This document shows positions 46,551-56,451 of a DNA stretch of 64,000 bases, in pieces. Under the pieces are notes generated by a model. It worked only from the letters and a program-made list of their open reading frames with translations, did not search any database and was not told the DNA's origin. The position numbers were made by a program, and so were the translations under genes. The first letter of the stretch is position 1. Every line of letters starts with the position of its first letter. The DNA is from Promethearchaeota archaeon (GTDB lineage: Archaea > Asgardarchaeota > Lokiarchaeia > Sigyniarchaeales > Promethearchaeaceae): assembly GCA_016933055.1 (NCBI GenBank), contig JAFGBS010000001.1:239550-303549 (forward strand), given 5' to 3'.

Positions 46551-47534
46551 ATGATCGTAAAAACAACACCAGAATATTTCGAATTATTAAATAAAGCCGT
46601 CGCCCGGGAAATTCAAGTAAGTGCACAATATATGCTCCAACATAGTGCGATGGAAAAATTAAAACGAAAAGTAATCAAGGAAAACTATCTTCTTGACACA
46701 ACCACCTATGATGAGTTAGGGGAACTACTTGAAAAAATGGCAATCGAGGAAATGAAACACCTGGCAGATATTATGGAACGGATCTATTTCCTTGGTGGAG
46801 AAGCCATAACAAAGCCTACTAAGATTACAATCGGTAAATCCATGAAAGAATTCATGAAATTGGGAGAGAAAGCGGAGATTGAAGCTCTCGAACTCTATCG
46901 TGAAGTTTTAAAAATGGCTAGAAACCTCGGTGATGATGCAACTTTCAAACTTTTCCGTCAGATCTATAAGGATGAGGAAGAACATCTGCTGAAATTCCAA
47001 GAATATCTAGATATTGAAGATGAAATTCCAGAGATCGAAAATGAACCACCAGAAAACGAGTGGCGGAAGATATTCACAGCTGATTACATCAAAATGTTAA
47101 ATAAAGCTCTTGCAGCTGAAATGTCTGCCATAATTCAATATACAAATCAACATGAAAAAGCAAGTAAGGAAACTTTACGAAAGAAAAAAGCACCTTTAGA
47201 ATTGCTTAAGGGATCAAATAAAGCCGAAGTTATTTCCGGGATGTTAAAACCTATATTCATGGAAGAAATGCAACATTTGGAAGATATTGCGGAGAGAATC
47301 TATGAAATCGATTTTGAGGCCGTAGCAGATATTGATCCTTTACCAAAAATTGGTGAGGGACCTGATGATTGGATCATTTTGGATCGTGAAGCAGAAGATT
47401 ATGCAATTATTTTATACCGAAGCATTGTGAAAAAGGCTACTGAAATAGGGGATATCAAAACAAAACGTATGTTTGAGAAAATCCTTGAGGAAGAGGAAAA
47501 CCATTATTGGCAATTCGATGACTATGTTCTCTAG
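46551..47534 (+). CDS. Tandem duplicated ferritin-like di-iron protein
   Basis: A 327-residue protein with two ferritin-like four-helix domains (1-158 and 173-327). Each has the E...ExxH...E...ExxH di-iron pattern: first copy VAREIQVSAQYM, IEEMKHLAD, IEALELYREV, DEEEHLLKF; second LAAEMSAIIQYT, MEEMQHLED, REAEDYAIILY, EEEENHYW. Helices and spacing match bacterioferritin-like proteins, which are normally single-domain and assemble into cages. A fused pair may form a closed dimer. Likely binds or oxidises iron, or removes peroxide. Poly-T follows. Confidence 0.88.
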   Translation: MIVKTTPEYFELLNKAVAREIQVSAQYMLQHSAMEKLKRKVIKENYLLDTTTYDELGELLEKMAIEEMKHLADIMERIYFLGGEAITKPTKITIGKSMKEFMKLGEKAEIEALELYREVLKMARNLGDDATFKLFRQIYKDEEEHLLKFQEYLDIEDEIPEIENEPPENEWRKIFTADYIKMLNKALAAEMSAIIQYTNQHEKASKETLRKKKAPLELLKGSNKAEVISGMLKPIFMEEMQHLEDIAERIYEIDFEAVADIDPLPKIGEGPDDWIILDREAEDYAIILYRSIVKKATEIGDIKTKRMFEKILEEEENHYWQFDDYVL

Positions 47535-47555
47535 ACTATTTTCATAAATCATTCG

Positions 47556-47566
47556 TTTTTTTTTTT
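47556..47566. terminator. Poly-T terminator between convergent genes
   Basis: An eleven-base T run lies 22 bases after the ferritin-like gene's stop and 10 bases from the end of the convergent membrane protein gene. It suits archaeal T-tract termination of the ferritin-like transcript. Confidence 0.5.
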
Positions 47567-47575
47567 CTCTTCTTT

Positions 47576-49096
47576 TTAATCGATTTCCGGGTATTCCAAT
47601 CTTTTAATTCCGTCTTGGTCAAGGACAATTCGTACTTTTTTCAGATAAGGGATCTTGGTCGTAGTTTTATTAAGTGTTCGAACGCGGAAAATTAAATTAA
47701 TATGATAGATTTTGTATTGTTTGATATATTCTACATCATCTGTATCCTTATTCCATATGGGGTATTCTTTAAAGGGGTCATCAGCATATCGGATGATGTT
47801 TTTAATATTAAATCGTATTATATCATGAATGTCTCCTTCTCGTTCGTGAATTTTAAGTAATTTGAAGGCATCTAACTGCATTATCTTCTTGTATTTAAAC
47901 ACATTCTCTAAATTTTCTTGTTTTTCAATTGTCAATTGGTTTCTTTGCCGAGATTTTGCAATTTCCTGAGGAATTTCGTTCTCTTCTAAAAATCGCATTG
48001 TTTCTCGCATGCTGCCTATGTGGGTTCTTTCAAAAGGGTCTCGGATCTGATGAGTTCGATCCGAAATAATTATCCTCAACGTACGATTGGATACAAGCTT
48101 AATTAAAGATTTGATACGGTCTTTAAATACATAAATAACCACTGCCGCAAGAAAAAAAGGGGTTGAATATTCCTGAAATGGCTCTAATAGTAGCAAAGTT
48201 AACAAAACCGAGACTACCATAGCTAACCCAGCAGCGACTGAATAGAATAACTGTTTTAACCTTTTTTCTCTCTTTTTCCTTTTTTGTTCCAAATATAACA
48301 CTCTTTGAGTGAATTTTTTTAATAACCCCTCTCCATATTCAAAACTCTCACCAGTTTTGATCAAATCCAGTGATAAAGGTGACATTATTTCCTTTCTGTC
48401 AGCCCTTGTCGATTCAATGCACTGAATCGTTTTATTCTTAATTTTGTCCGATAGTAAAGAATCGAATTTTGCAAGGAATTTGTTAAATCTTATTTCGATT
48501 TGTACATGTATGAATTGTGATACATAATGAAAGGCATTTAGAATCTCATTATCAATTTGATTCGTTTCCATTTCCTGAGTGAGTTGATTGATTTTAGTTA
48601 ACAATGGGGAAATGAAAGAAAGAAATTCAAGATATTCTTGTTCATTTTTGTTCATTTTTGATGAATCGAGTTCAATTTTATTCCCAAGATTTTCCAAATT
48701 ATCACGAACACATGCTCTAACCATTGCTCCAAATAATCTTATTTCGTACAAAATTTGGGATTTGGTGCGATTCTGAGAATTTATTAACGTTCTGATGCGA
48801 TTTAAGGGAGAAAGTGTGTTATTGGGATTAATCAATGCTGAAATTGATAATTCGGGAGTTTTATAACGCATATAAAGATTTAAATCACTATAAAAATCAA
48901 ATTGAGTGTATGTTTCCTCGTTTATATGAAGTGATTTCGGTAGAAAACAAAACATTTCAAGTAAAAAACCGTTTTTCCTTTGCGATGGCTCAATAGTATA
49001 ATCGAGCTTTACTTCAAAATTATATCGATCGTGTCTTTCAAATTCAGGACTTTCAATTTCATGCTCAAAATGTTCAATTTTATCCGATCCCGACAT
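47576..49096 (-). CDS. Two-TM membrane protein with large soluble halves, hypothetical
   Basis: A 506-residue protein starting at ATG 49096; a GTG at 49117 opens the same frame, but a TATA box at 49120-49128 makes it too early. Residues 1-280 are soluble with a long helical region; two TM helices lie at about 283-320; then a C-terminal cytoplasmic domain with coiled coil and beta strands. A short polybasic stretch (KRKKREKR) precedes the first TM, so both ends are likely inside. I do not recognise the family. Confidence 0.65.
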   Translation of the reverse strand: MSGSDKIEHFEHEIESPEFERHDRYNFEVKLDYTIEPSQRKNGFLLEMFCFLPKSLHINEETYTQFDFYSDLNLYMRYKTPELSISALINPNNTLSPLNRIRTLINSQNRTKSQILYEIRLFGAMVRACVRDNLENLGNKIELDSSKMNKNEQEYLEFLSFISPLLTKINQLTQEMETNQIDNEILNAFHYVSQFIHVQIEIRFNKFLAKFDSLLSDKIKNKTIQCIESTRADRKEIMSPLSLDLIKTGESFEYGEGLLKKFTQRVLYLEQKRKKREKRLKQLFYSVAAGLAMVVSVLLTLLLLEPFQEYSTPFFLAAVVIYVFKDRIKSLIKLVSNRTLRIIISDRTHQIRDPFERTHIGSMRETMRFLEENEIPQEIAKSRQRNQLTIEKQENLENVFKYKKIMQLDAFKLLKIHEREGDIHDIIRFNIKNIIRYADDPFKEYPIWNKDTDDVEYIKQYKIYHINLIFRVRTLNKTTTKIPYLKKVRIVLDQDGIKRLEYPEID

Positions 49097-49119
49097 ACTA
49101 AGATAACAAGGAACCACTC

Positions 49120-49128
49120 TTTATATCT
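49120..49128 (-). promoter_or_regulatory. TATA box implying a leaderless transcript
   Basis: AGATATAAA on the minus strand has its centre about 26 bases before ATG 49096, so the transcript would begin at or next to the start codon. This fixes the start of the membrane protein gene and is a good example of leaderless initiation. Confidence 0.5.
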
Positions 49129-49166
49129 CTATTAGAAAAGTCTTAGTAATTAAAGATTTAGAAAAA

Positions 49167-49748
49167 TTAAAAACACAAGTAGAAGGCATTTTTGTTATTC
49201 AATTCGTAAACGTTCACGTTTTTGAAGTAATTGTTAAGTTCATTCAAACCTTTGTTACAAAAATCTCTATACGCTCCTCCCTCCAGCCACTCGATAAATT
49301 TTGTCTTCCATCTATGCTTTTGAAGAAGATTATAATCATAAAATAAAGTAAATTTCTTGGAAACTCGTTTACTTTCTTGATAAACATGAATGCGATTTTC
49401 ATATGCAAGTCCATGGATAAAATTAGCACTAATGACAAAATCAAAAAAGTCATCATTAAAAGGCAATCCATTTGGTATATCACACAATTTGCATTTCAAG
49501 TGATTTTTTCGACATATTTTTACCATCTTTGGAGCGACATCTACGCCCGTTACCTCATATCCCAACTCTTGGAATACATAACCAAAAGCCCCAGTCCCAG
49601 TGCCTAAATCTAGAACTCTACCAGATTCTGGAAGAAGTTTTCTTATTACATGATTCGATAACAGGTTTCGATAGTTTCGGATTTGATTTGGAAAAGTAAA
49701 CTGATAAAAAATGGCAATACGATTAAATAACTTTCCATGTTTATCCAT
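49167..49748 (-). CDS. Class I SAM-dependent methyltransferase
   Basis: A 193-residue methyltransferase: VLDLGTGTGAFGYVFQELG is motif I binding S-adenosylmethionine, VTGVDVAPKMVKICRK contains the acidic residue for the ribose, and DFVISANFIHGLA is motif III. It lacks an obvious substrate domain and is at the short end of the family. The acceptor is not known. Divergent from the SDR gene over about 50 bases. Confidence 0.87.
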   Translation of the reverse strand: MDKHGKLFNRIAIFYQFTFPNQIRNYRNLLSNHVIRKLLPESGRVLDLGTGTGAFGYVFQELGYEVTGVDVAPKMVKICRKNHLKCKLCDIPNGLPFNDDFFDFVISANFIHGLAYENRIHVYQESKRVSKKFTLFYDYNLLQKHRWKTKFIEWLEGGAYRDFCNKGLNELNNYFKNVNVYELNNKNAFYLCF

Positions 49749-49801
49749 GCACTATTTGAAGCATCCAAATCTAAAAAAAGGATAACATCGAAAGCAGTGA
49801 T

Positions 49802-50722
49802 ATGATAGAATCAGAATCCCTATTACTCAATAAAAAAATTATCATTAATGGAGCCAGTAAGGGGATAGGAAGAGCTGTTGCCATAGGATTTGCAGAATTA
49901 GGTGCAACTGTTGGATTAATAAGCCGAAATGAGAAACTCTTAAAGGAAAATATCAAATTCATAAGATCCAAAGGTGGAACTGCATATTATCGTGTGGCAG
50001 ATGTTAGTAAATTTAACCAATTAAAAAATGCAATGGAAGGGTTAATTAAAGAAATGGGAGGAATAGATGTTCTAGTCAACAATGCAGGAATAGCTAAACC
50101 GCATTTTATACCTGAATCTGTGGAAGAGATCGATCAAATACTCGATATTAACTTGAAAGGCGTAATTTATGGAATTTATATAGCTCTACCCTATTTTCAA
50201 GATCAAAAGAAGGGATCTATAATCTCAACTAGTAGTGGATCGTCAATGATCAGTACATTGAAAATGATTAATAATAACGCTCTTTACGCAGCCTCTAAAG
50301 CAGGCATTAATCTATTTTCGTTTTCAATATCTCAAGAGTTATCAAAACGAATAAAAGTAAATGTGATACTACCCGGGTGGGTTCGTACAGATATTGTGGC
50401 TGTTGCCAGTAAAAATGCGATCGAGAATCTGGCCAAACATTTCGATGTCGCAGAGCCCGAAGACATTGTCCCGTTTTACACATATTATGCATCCGATGAA
50501 TCCAAAAGAGTTTCGGGTGCAATTGTGAATTTACCATTAATGAGAATGGCCGTCCGCTTTTTTAAGGAAAAATATCAAGGATCACTCGGTGATTGGAATG
50601 AAATGGGATATGCTCTAGAGAATTATAGTCGATCAATCCACCAGCATGTAAAGGATCACGTAAATCTAATGAAATTCTTGCTAACAGTGGATGCAAAAGG
50701 AGCAAGTATGATGCCGAGATAA
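49802..50722 (+). CDS. Short-chain dehydrogenase/reductase
   Basis: A 306-residue classical SDR: INGASKGIGRAVAIGF (TGxxxGxG loop), VDVLVNNAGIAKPHF-type NNAG segment, the catalytic Ser in STSSGSS, and YAASKAGINLFSFSIS with the Tyr-xxx-Lys pair. The C-terminal 70 residues (after about 235) form a helical extension longer than in typical members. NAD or NADP preference is not clear. It converges with a broken membrane protein gene. Confidence 0.9.
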   Translation: MIESESLLLNKKIIINGASKGIGRAVAIGFAELGATVGLISRNEKLLKENIKFIRSKGGTAYYRVADVSKFNQLKNAMEGLIKEMGGIDVLVNNAGIAKPHFIPESVEEIDQILDINLKGVIYGIYIALPYFQDQKKGSIISTSSGSSMISTLKMINNNALYAASKAGINLFSFSISQELSKRIKVNVILPGWVRTDIVAVASKNAIENLAKHFDVAEPEDIVPFYTYYASDESKRVSGAIVNLPLMRMAVRFFKEKYQGSLGDWNEMGYALENYSRSIHQHVKDHVNLMKFLLTVDAKGASMMPR

Positions 50723-50739
50723 AATTTTATACTCTGTTA

Positions 50740-51196
50740 CCCTATACTTTATGGATTGCCCTCGTCCCCGGAGGATGAGGTAGGAGAAGAATGCATTCAA
50801 TCCGCCTCCTATAATCCCAGCGTAAAAAGCCGCATCAAATCACCACTTAATGACCTCTAATACAGTAAGGATGAAGACAATTGAAGCAATCACCGTGATC
50901 GCAAAGCCTGCCGCAGATGTGAGAAACATGAGATTGAACTTGTTTGTCCATTTTGATTCTGATTTGATTAGAGTTACTAAGGATTAGAAACTCGTTGTAA
51001 CAAATAATCCAGCAAGGGGTAGCATCCATAAAAAGGACCACCATACCATTTCGGAAAACATGTGTTGATATCGGTAGATATCATAATCATATGGTCGATA
51101 GATATACCATCCTCCAAAATCCGTAGCAAAGAATAAGACAAATGTTGTTATTGATAATCCCGCTACCAACCCTAGTAAAACTATCTCATTGATCAT
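50740..51196 (-). pseudogene. Four-TM membrane protein gene broken by in-frame TAA and TGA
   Basis: From ATG 51196 the frame reads MINEIVLLGLVAGLSITTFV with an acidic aromatic loop (YIYRPYDYDIYRYQH) and a second TM, then TAA at 50984-50986. It continues unshifted as SLVTLIKSESKWTNKFNLMF with a third TM, then TGA at 50840-50842 after VLEVIKW, and again unshifted as FDAAFYAGIIGGGLNAFFSY followed by ILRGRGQ. All pieces are protein-like, so this was one gene of roughly 155 residues. Right boundary is approximate. No frameshift is needed, only two nonsense changes. Confidence 0.65.
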
Positions 51197-51390
51197 TCAT
51201 TTAGTAGACTTTTGCTGTTCAGTCACAATATAATTGTCGTCACGCCAGCATATATATCATATACTAAAATCGATAATCTTTCCTAATGATACTGACAGTG
51301 GAGAGTAACTACTAAACGTACAGGATAGAATATAGATCTCAATACACAGATAGTTTTTATTATATCACCCAAATTTTGTATCTAGAGAAA

Positions 51391-53886
51391 ATGCGAAAAC
51401 GAATTATCAACATTTTGTGTGCAGGAAAAATCTTTGCTCTAATTATTGTTGCTTATGAGACATTGTTTTTAATTATGTTTTCTCATCTAGTGGATTTTGA
51501 AACTGGAATTCAATTTCTAAGATTATTTCGGTATGAATCATTCATTCCAACAGGATTTGGACCATTTCTAGCATGGTTAACTCCTCATGTGTTGATTTTT
51601 ATCGTCGTTTTCGGATTTTTTTGGTGGGATTGGGGAGAGGTGCCCAAATATATTGCAATAGGAGCCGTGATTGTTCTTAGCATTATGAATTCCATTTGGT
51701 TTGCATCCCTACTTCCGTTTTTTATGTGGATATTTCTGATCTATCTTTTAATACGAGTTCCCCCCATAGCATTTCGGAAATTATTTTACTTTGCGATAAA
51801 GAGGAAGAATACACCGCTCAGAATTTTGACTAAACAAATTCCGAGTTGGACACAACTACTGGGAATCATTCTCATTTTGCCATTATTCATCCCCAGTATT
51901 CCCTATATCACGGGTTCCTTGGAACAACCCGAACCTTATATTTGGAATTTGGAATATCACGGTGGAAATTTTACTGAGCGAAAATTACTTGCAGGTAATG
52001 ATAGTTTAACCTATGCTCCTTCAAGTCCCAATACACAATTCATTAACGTCTATTTAGGAAATCCAGTTGTAGAATCACAAATCCTAGGAGGATTATATAA
52101 AATCTATGGGGAAGATGGGGGAGATTTTGAAATGAATAAAGTCCTCCGCCTTCTATATCTAAATAATGTTACCGACGTACTTACTAATGAAACCCGTACA
52201 CTAATTGAAGGAGCTCTTTTATACGGTAAATATTGGGTTGACCAACAGGGAGTCTCAAATGGATTATATTGGACGGAAAATCACCAGATTGGATATCATA
52301 CCGCTGAATTATTATCGGGACAGATGTTCCGGGCGAGAACATTTAATCGTACTTTAATGACAGGAGAAGAACATATTGCTCATGCAGAGTATATGATTAC
52401 CAAATGGATTGATTGGCGAGCCCGATTTGGCTTTAGCGAATACCATAGTAATGTCTATTATGACATTGATTTTCGTGCTTTACTTAATCTTGTAGATTTT
52501 GCGGAAAACGCAACTATAGCGAATAAAGCTGCTATGCTATTAGATTTGATGAATTTTGATTTTGCAAATAACTATTTCAAGGATATCTATGCAATAGCCC
52601 ATGGCCGATGTTATGGGGAATCCAAAGTTGCCACGGTTACGGGTAGCTTTCAAAATAGAGATAGCATCGCAGATGCTGTATGGTTATGGCTCGGTATTGG
52701 AGGTTATAATGGGTGGGGAATTAGTACCACCGAAGCATTCATCCTAACTAGTACATACCAACCCTCATCGATTTTGGAGAAGATAGCACAAGATGCGAAG
52801 GTTTTCAATGAACATAAAGACAGAAACGGTATGAATGTAGATGAGGGTGAATCCTATGGGATTGAATATAACGAAGAAGATATCATGTATTGGTGGGGAA
52901 TGACGAACTACCTAGGTTCGGAAATCATTGAAACCACTTTTGACTATGTCGAAAAATACGATATTGATCCTGCACTTGTGTTCGGACCAGGAGTGATGAA
53001 TTATACCAGATTTGCGGCAAATCTTCGAGCTTTATCTTTATCCGAGTTTTCTTTATTAATGAAGGAATTTACAGAGGGAATCGCCCAAGAAGCGGCTAAT
53101 TTATACACTTATCGTACGTCATATTACCAGTTATCTGGATTACAAGACTACCAAAAAGGAAAAAATAGCGTACAAGAGCATATATGGCAAGCATCTTTGT
53201 CCAATAATGCATATATATTTACTAATGCACCTGGAGGGTTGAACTGGAAGGGTGGTCCGTTCATGGGAGGGTGGATGCCGCGGGGTGTATTCCATAAGAA
53301 TATCGGTGTAATCCAATACGACCATCGTCATGAAATTATAGGAGGAAAATTACTCGCACAGTTAGCAGATGCGGGATTAAATATGTTCACTGGCAACCGC
53401 CCGAAAAATCATGCTTATTTTCCAAAATGGGCATTCGATCAAGTGGTTTCGAAAGGAAGATGGACATTTGGTTCTAAAGATGGTGGATATGTGGCTTTGT
53501 TCTCTAAAAATCCGACGTTCTGGGCATCAGATTATGAATTAACAGCTCTTGGGGAGAAAAATGTCTGGATCGTGGAAATGGGGAGCGAATCAGAATATGC
53601 TTCTTTTGCTGATTTCATACAGCAAATTTTGTCAGCCCAAATAGATATTAAATCTGCAAGAATAGGATTCACAGTAAGTTATGACTCCCCCTCCCAAGGA
53701 TTAGCTTCTGTGGGGTGGGAGGGAGATTTTATTGTTAATGGCACCGTAATGGATTTGGAATATGAACGCTTTGAGAACAAATATGTGAGTACTGCTGGTT
53801 TTAACTCATTGGAGACTATTATCGAGTTTAATGGAGAGAAATTAACGCTAAATTTTGCGAATAACACGCGATTATATGAACCATGA
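51391..53886 (+). CDS. Membrane-anchored polysaccharide lyase-like protein, heparinase II/III-type toroid (weak)
   Basis: An 831-residue protein from ATG 51391 (a TTG at 51376 is less likely). The first 170 residues hold five TM helices; the rest is a large extracytoplasmic domain with helical segments like an alpha/alpha toroid (YWTENHQIGYHTAELL, LLNLVDFAENATIANKAAML) and a final beta-rich part from about 670. The ENHQ and YHTAE stretches recall the toroid lyases of uronic-acid polysaccharides; that is a loose match. Many NxT/S sites support outside location. Likely acts on surface or environmental polysaccharides. Single gene. Confidence 0.6.
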   Translation: MRKRIINILCAGKIFALIIVAYETLFLIMFSHLVDFETGIQFLRLFRYESFIPTGFGPFLAWLTPHVLIFIVVFGFFWWDWGEVPKYIAIGAVIVLSIMNSIWFASLLPFFMWIFLIYLLIRVPPIAFRKLFYFAIKRKNTPLRILTKQIPSWTQLLGIILILPLFIPSIPYITGSLEQPEPYIWNLEYHGGNFTERKLLAGNDSLTYAPSSPNTQFINVYLGNPVVESQILGGLYKIYGEDGGDFEMNKVLRLLYLNNVTDVLTNETRTLIEGALLYGKYWVDQQGVSNGLYWTENHQIGYHTAELLSGQMFRARTFNRTLMTGEEHIAHAEYMITKWIDWRARFGFSEYHSNVYYDIDFRALLNLVDFAENATIANKAAMLLDLMNFDFANNYFKDIYAIAHGRCYGESKVATVTGSFQNRDSIADAVWLWLGIGGYNGWGISTTEAFILTSTYQPSSILEKIAQDAKVFNEHKDRNGMNVDEGESYGIEYNEEDIMYWWGMTNYLGSEIIETTFDYVEKYDIDPALVFGPGVMNYTRFAANLRALSLSEFSLLMKEFTEGIAQEAANLYTYRTSYYQLSGLQDYQKGKNSVQEHIWQASLSNNAYIFTNAPGGLNWKGGPFMGGWMPRGVFHKNIGVIQYDHRHEIIGGKLLAQLADAGLNMFTGNRPKNHAYFPKWAFDQVVSKGRWTFGSKDGGYVALFSKNPTFWASDYELTALGEKNVWIVEMGSESEYASFADFIQQILSAQIDIKSARIGFTVSYDSPSQGLASVGWEGDFIVNGTVMDLEYERFENKYVSTAGFNSLETIIEFNGEKLTLNFANNTRLYEP

Positions 53887-53913
53887 CCTAGCATTTTAGC
53901 ATATATCTTTTCG

Positions 53914-54849
53914 TTAAATCTGGGGGATATAGCTATATAACTTGTTGATATTTGGGGTAGGTATATTCGCTTTTTGAATTAAAATTTGAAATTCATCAGC
54001 TAATTTACGCATCTCGTCCACTCCATGCTCCACATGAGCTTTTAAAACAACATCGTACCATTTCCACTGAAACATTAATATGATTTTTCTTTTCAAGACT
54101 TCAAGATCTGCAATTTCTTGCTCAAAAGACTCCGGAAGAATCGGATACCTCAATTTTTTAAGAACTTCTACCCCTTCAATAACGGCTTGAACGGCTACTT
54201 CCATTTCTTCAGAGGATTCATGTAATTCCTTAGTCTGTTTTTTTAACATGTAATAAAGATTAGCGAGAGGACTCACCCATGCAATATGGGTTTTCAACCA
54301 AGAATCAATATTCTCTGAAATAATAACATTTAAACCCGCTTTCTCTAGTAAAAGTTTGATATCTTTAACACGGGGGGTTTTATCACCCGAAGTTTCCCCT
54401 AAATAGAATCGGGTTACTTTTGGATCAAAAACCACTTTCATTAAATGACCTTGTCGCATACCTCCTGCGCTAAAAAACCCTAAAAGAATCCGGTTTGGAT
54501 TGATTCGATCCTTATAATCTTCAATTGCTGTTCCATTGTTGCCAACAAATAGAATAGTTGCTGTGGTGGAAAAATTCGCTAAATCCGGTAAGATAGTATG
54601 AACTTGAGTTTTTTGCATAATAACAATAATTAAATCAAATTGAGTTTCCTTAGATAGCTTTTCCTTTATAGTCTCTATAGGCGTAGTAGTTATTGTTTCA
54701 CTGACAAGGTTTTCAATTACAATACCCTTTTCTTCAATCTCTCGTAACCGTTGACCGCGTGCCAATATAGAAACATCTGTTCCAGCGCGCTTCATCAAAC
54801 TTGCCAATAAACTTCCTAACACACCAGCACCATATACTAAAATTTTCAT
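53914..54849 (-). CDS. Ketopantoate reductase family (PanE/ApbA-like) oxidoreductase
   Basis: A 311-residue protein opening with ILVYGAGVLGSLLASLMKRAG, the NADPH loop of the PanE family, then DLIIVIMQKTQVHTIL and LFVGNNGTAIEDY, matching the NNG(x) substrate segment, and a C-terminal helical domain with the conserved lysine region near WLKTHIAW. True ketopantoate reductases make pantoate for coenzyme A; some family members reduce other keto acids. It ends 28 bases after the lyase-like gene's stop, convergent. Downstream of the propeller gene on the same strand. Confidence 0.8.
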   Translation of the reverse strand: MKILVYGAGVLGSLLASLMKRAGTDVSILARGQRLREIEEKGIVIENLVSETITTTPIETIKEKLSKETQFDLIIVIMQKTQVHTILPDLANFSTTATILFVGNNGTAIEDYKDRINPNRILLGFFSAGGMRQGHLMKVVFDPKVTRFYLGETSGDKTPRVKDIKLLLEKAGLNVIISENIDSWLKTHIAWVSPLANLYYMLKKQTKELHESSEEMEVAVQAVIEGVEVLKKLRYPILPESFEQEIADLEVLKRKIILMFQWKWYDVVLKAHVEHGVDEMRKLADEFQILIQKANIPTPNINKLYSYIPQI

Positions 54850-54881
54850 AGAACTTTCCTACTTTTTATGATTTATATTCT

Positions 54882-56039
54882 TTATTTAATATCGATTGCG
54901 TAAACTTGCCGTCCATGAGCCCCCAATCCATCAAAACTTAATTGAGATCCATCCGGCTTCCAACGAGGATGAGGATCGCAACGGATATCCTCTTTAATAT
55001 GCTTAGGGTTTTCAAATTCAGCCACAATCAGTAGATCTTCTGCCTTCATATCAAAAATGTAAACAAATCGCTTATTTTTTACAATGTATGTGTCCGTAGC
55101 TAAGTACTTCTTATCTGGACTGAACACAGGATGTCCATTCCATGTTAATCGTTGCGGAGATATCGCATGAGATTCCCCATCGCGATCTTTGATCAGAACA
55201 TGGGAATAATTTGTTTCCTTTAAGTATTTCATAGTAACAATGAGAGTAGAGTTGCTATACCATCCAAAGTGAGAGAGTTGATTATTAAAATCCACTACCA
55301 GGTAAGGATCTGAACCGTCTGTATTCATCGTCCACATACTCGAAACAAGCATTTTATAAGAATTAGTAAAACGTGCAAGGAAGAAAAATCGATCATCTTC
55401 CGGTGAAAATCCCAGATGGTTGAACCAATAGTTTTGTCCTTTCAACAGTAAATCCTGTCCTTCCCGAGTAATTTTATTCTTATTCCAAATCTCATCAAAA
55501 CTTGCGATAAGGTCGGATTCTCCACTTTTTAAGTTCATTAAAAAAACTCCGTCATCTTCAGGATGCAAACCACCTGTGGCATAATCATACTCAGACGGAT
55601 AAGAGACAACTGGTCGATTTTTCCGTAAACGCGCAAAATTCACACATAATGCTAGATCTTTAGAATGGGCGATTGCGTTAATTGCACGGGGAAGTTTTCG
55701 TTCTTCTTCTGATTGGATGTCTATTATTCGAGAAAAAATTCCCTTGGGGTCGCAATCATTGAATACTATTTTATTATTAGGTTCAGAAGGTAGCCAGTGT
55801 AAAAGGCAACCTTGCTGAAAATTCCATCCTTGAGTTTCAGTTAGCACTCGGTAAGTTTCTTCTTTCAGATCTAGCAATATAATCCGAGCCTTATCACCCA
55901 TCGAGGGCATATGATCTTGGAAATCTGTTTCCAAGCATACAAAGTATCGTCCATTCTTTGACCATGGACTAGTCTCGTAATACCCAAAGAAATGATGGGG
56001 ATAATTGGGAGTTAACTGAATTGGATCCGAAAATTCCAT
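54882..56039 (-). CDS. TolB/WD40-like beta-propeller protein
   Basis: A 385-residue protein, ATG 56039 preferred over GTG 56054. No signal peptide. Repeated propeller blades are visible as SPWSKNGRYFVCLETD, GFSPEDDRFFFLARF, GWYSNSTLIVTMKY, PVFSPDKKYLATDTY and PRWKPDGSQLSFDGLG, the TolB/PD40 blade pattern of about 45-60 residues, giving six to seven blades. It may bind a protein or carbohydrate partner; no enzyme residue is evident. The PanE-like gene follows 32 bases after it, so the two could be one transcript. Confidence 0.78.
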   Translation of the reverse strand: MEFSDPIQLTPNYPHHFFGYYETSPWSKNGRYFVCLETDFQDHMPSMGDKARIILLDLKEETYRVLTETQGWNFQQGCLLHWLPSEPNNKIVFNDCDPKGIFSRIIDIQSEEERKLPRAINAIAHSKDLALCVNFARLRKNRPVVSYPSEYDYATGGLHPEDDGVFLMNLKSGESDLIASFDEIWNKNKITREGQDLLLKGQNYWFNHLGFSPEDDRFFFLARFTNSYKMLVSSMWTMNTDGSDPYLVVDFNNQLSHFGWYSNSTLIVTMKYLKETNYSHVLIKDRDGESHAISPQRLTWNGHPVFSPDKKYLATDTYIVKNKRFVYIFDMKAEDLLIVAEFENPKHIKEDIRCDPHPRWKPDGSQLSFDGLGAHGRQVYAIDIK

Positions 56040-56139
56040 AGTAAGTTTAAACACCGTACCTAAAATAAATCATACCTTATGATTAAATCCCATTTTAATT
56101 CAATTCTAATGGAAAAAAGTAATTAAAAATGAAATAATA

Positions 56140-56451
56140 ATGGATTTATGGATACGACTGGCGATAAGTTTTAACGGAACAATCTTATTTATGTCTCTAT
56201 ATATTGAATTCTTAGCGGATTTATCAACACTTCGACATCCGGGATTAATGGGTTACAACATTATTTTTTGAATTGGTTTTGTTCCGTTAATCGTGGGACA
56301 ATTCTTCCACTGGCAAATTTTTCATGGAATACAATCCAATTTTGAATAATGGCTTCAATCTCTTATTCTTAAAATCAAAAATAGCAAAAAAAACAAAAAA
56401 GGTAAAGCTCCCACAAAATTAAGTGTATATTTTAGATTAATCAAAACCTAA
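56140..56451 (+). pseudogene. Small membrane protein gene with in-frame TGA and TAA
   Basis: From ATG 56140 the frame reads MDLWIRLAISFNGTILFMSL and on through RHPGLMGYNIIF, then TGA (56269). It resumes unshifted as IGFVPLIVGQFFHWQIFHGI, then TAA (56347), then a basic tail to TAA at 56449. Two TM segments in one frame suggest a decayed two-TM membrane protein of about 103 codons. The rest of the 56055-56581 gap shows only AT-rich sequence with the promoter of the next gene. Confidence 0.5.
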
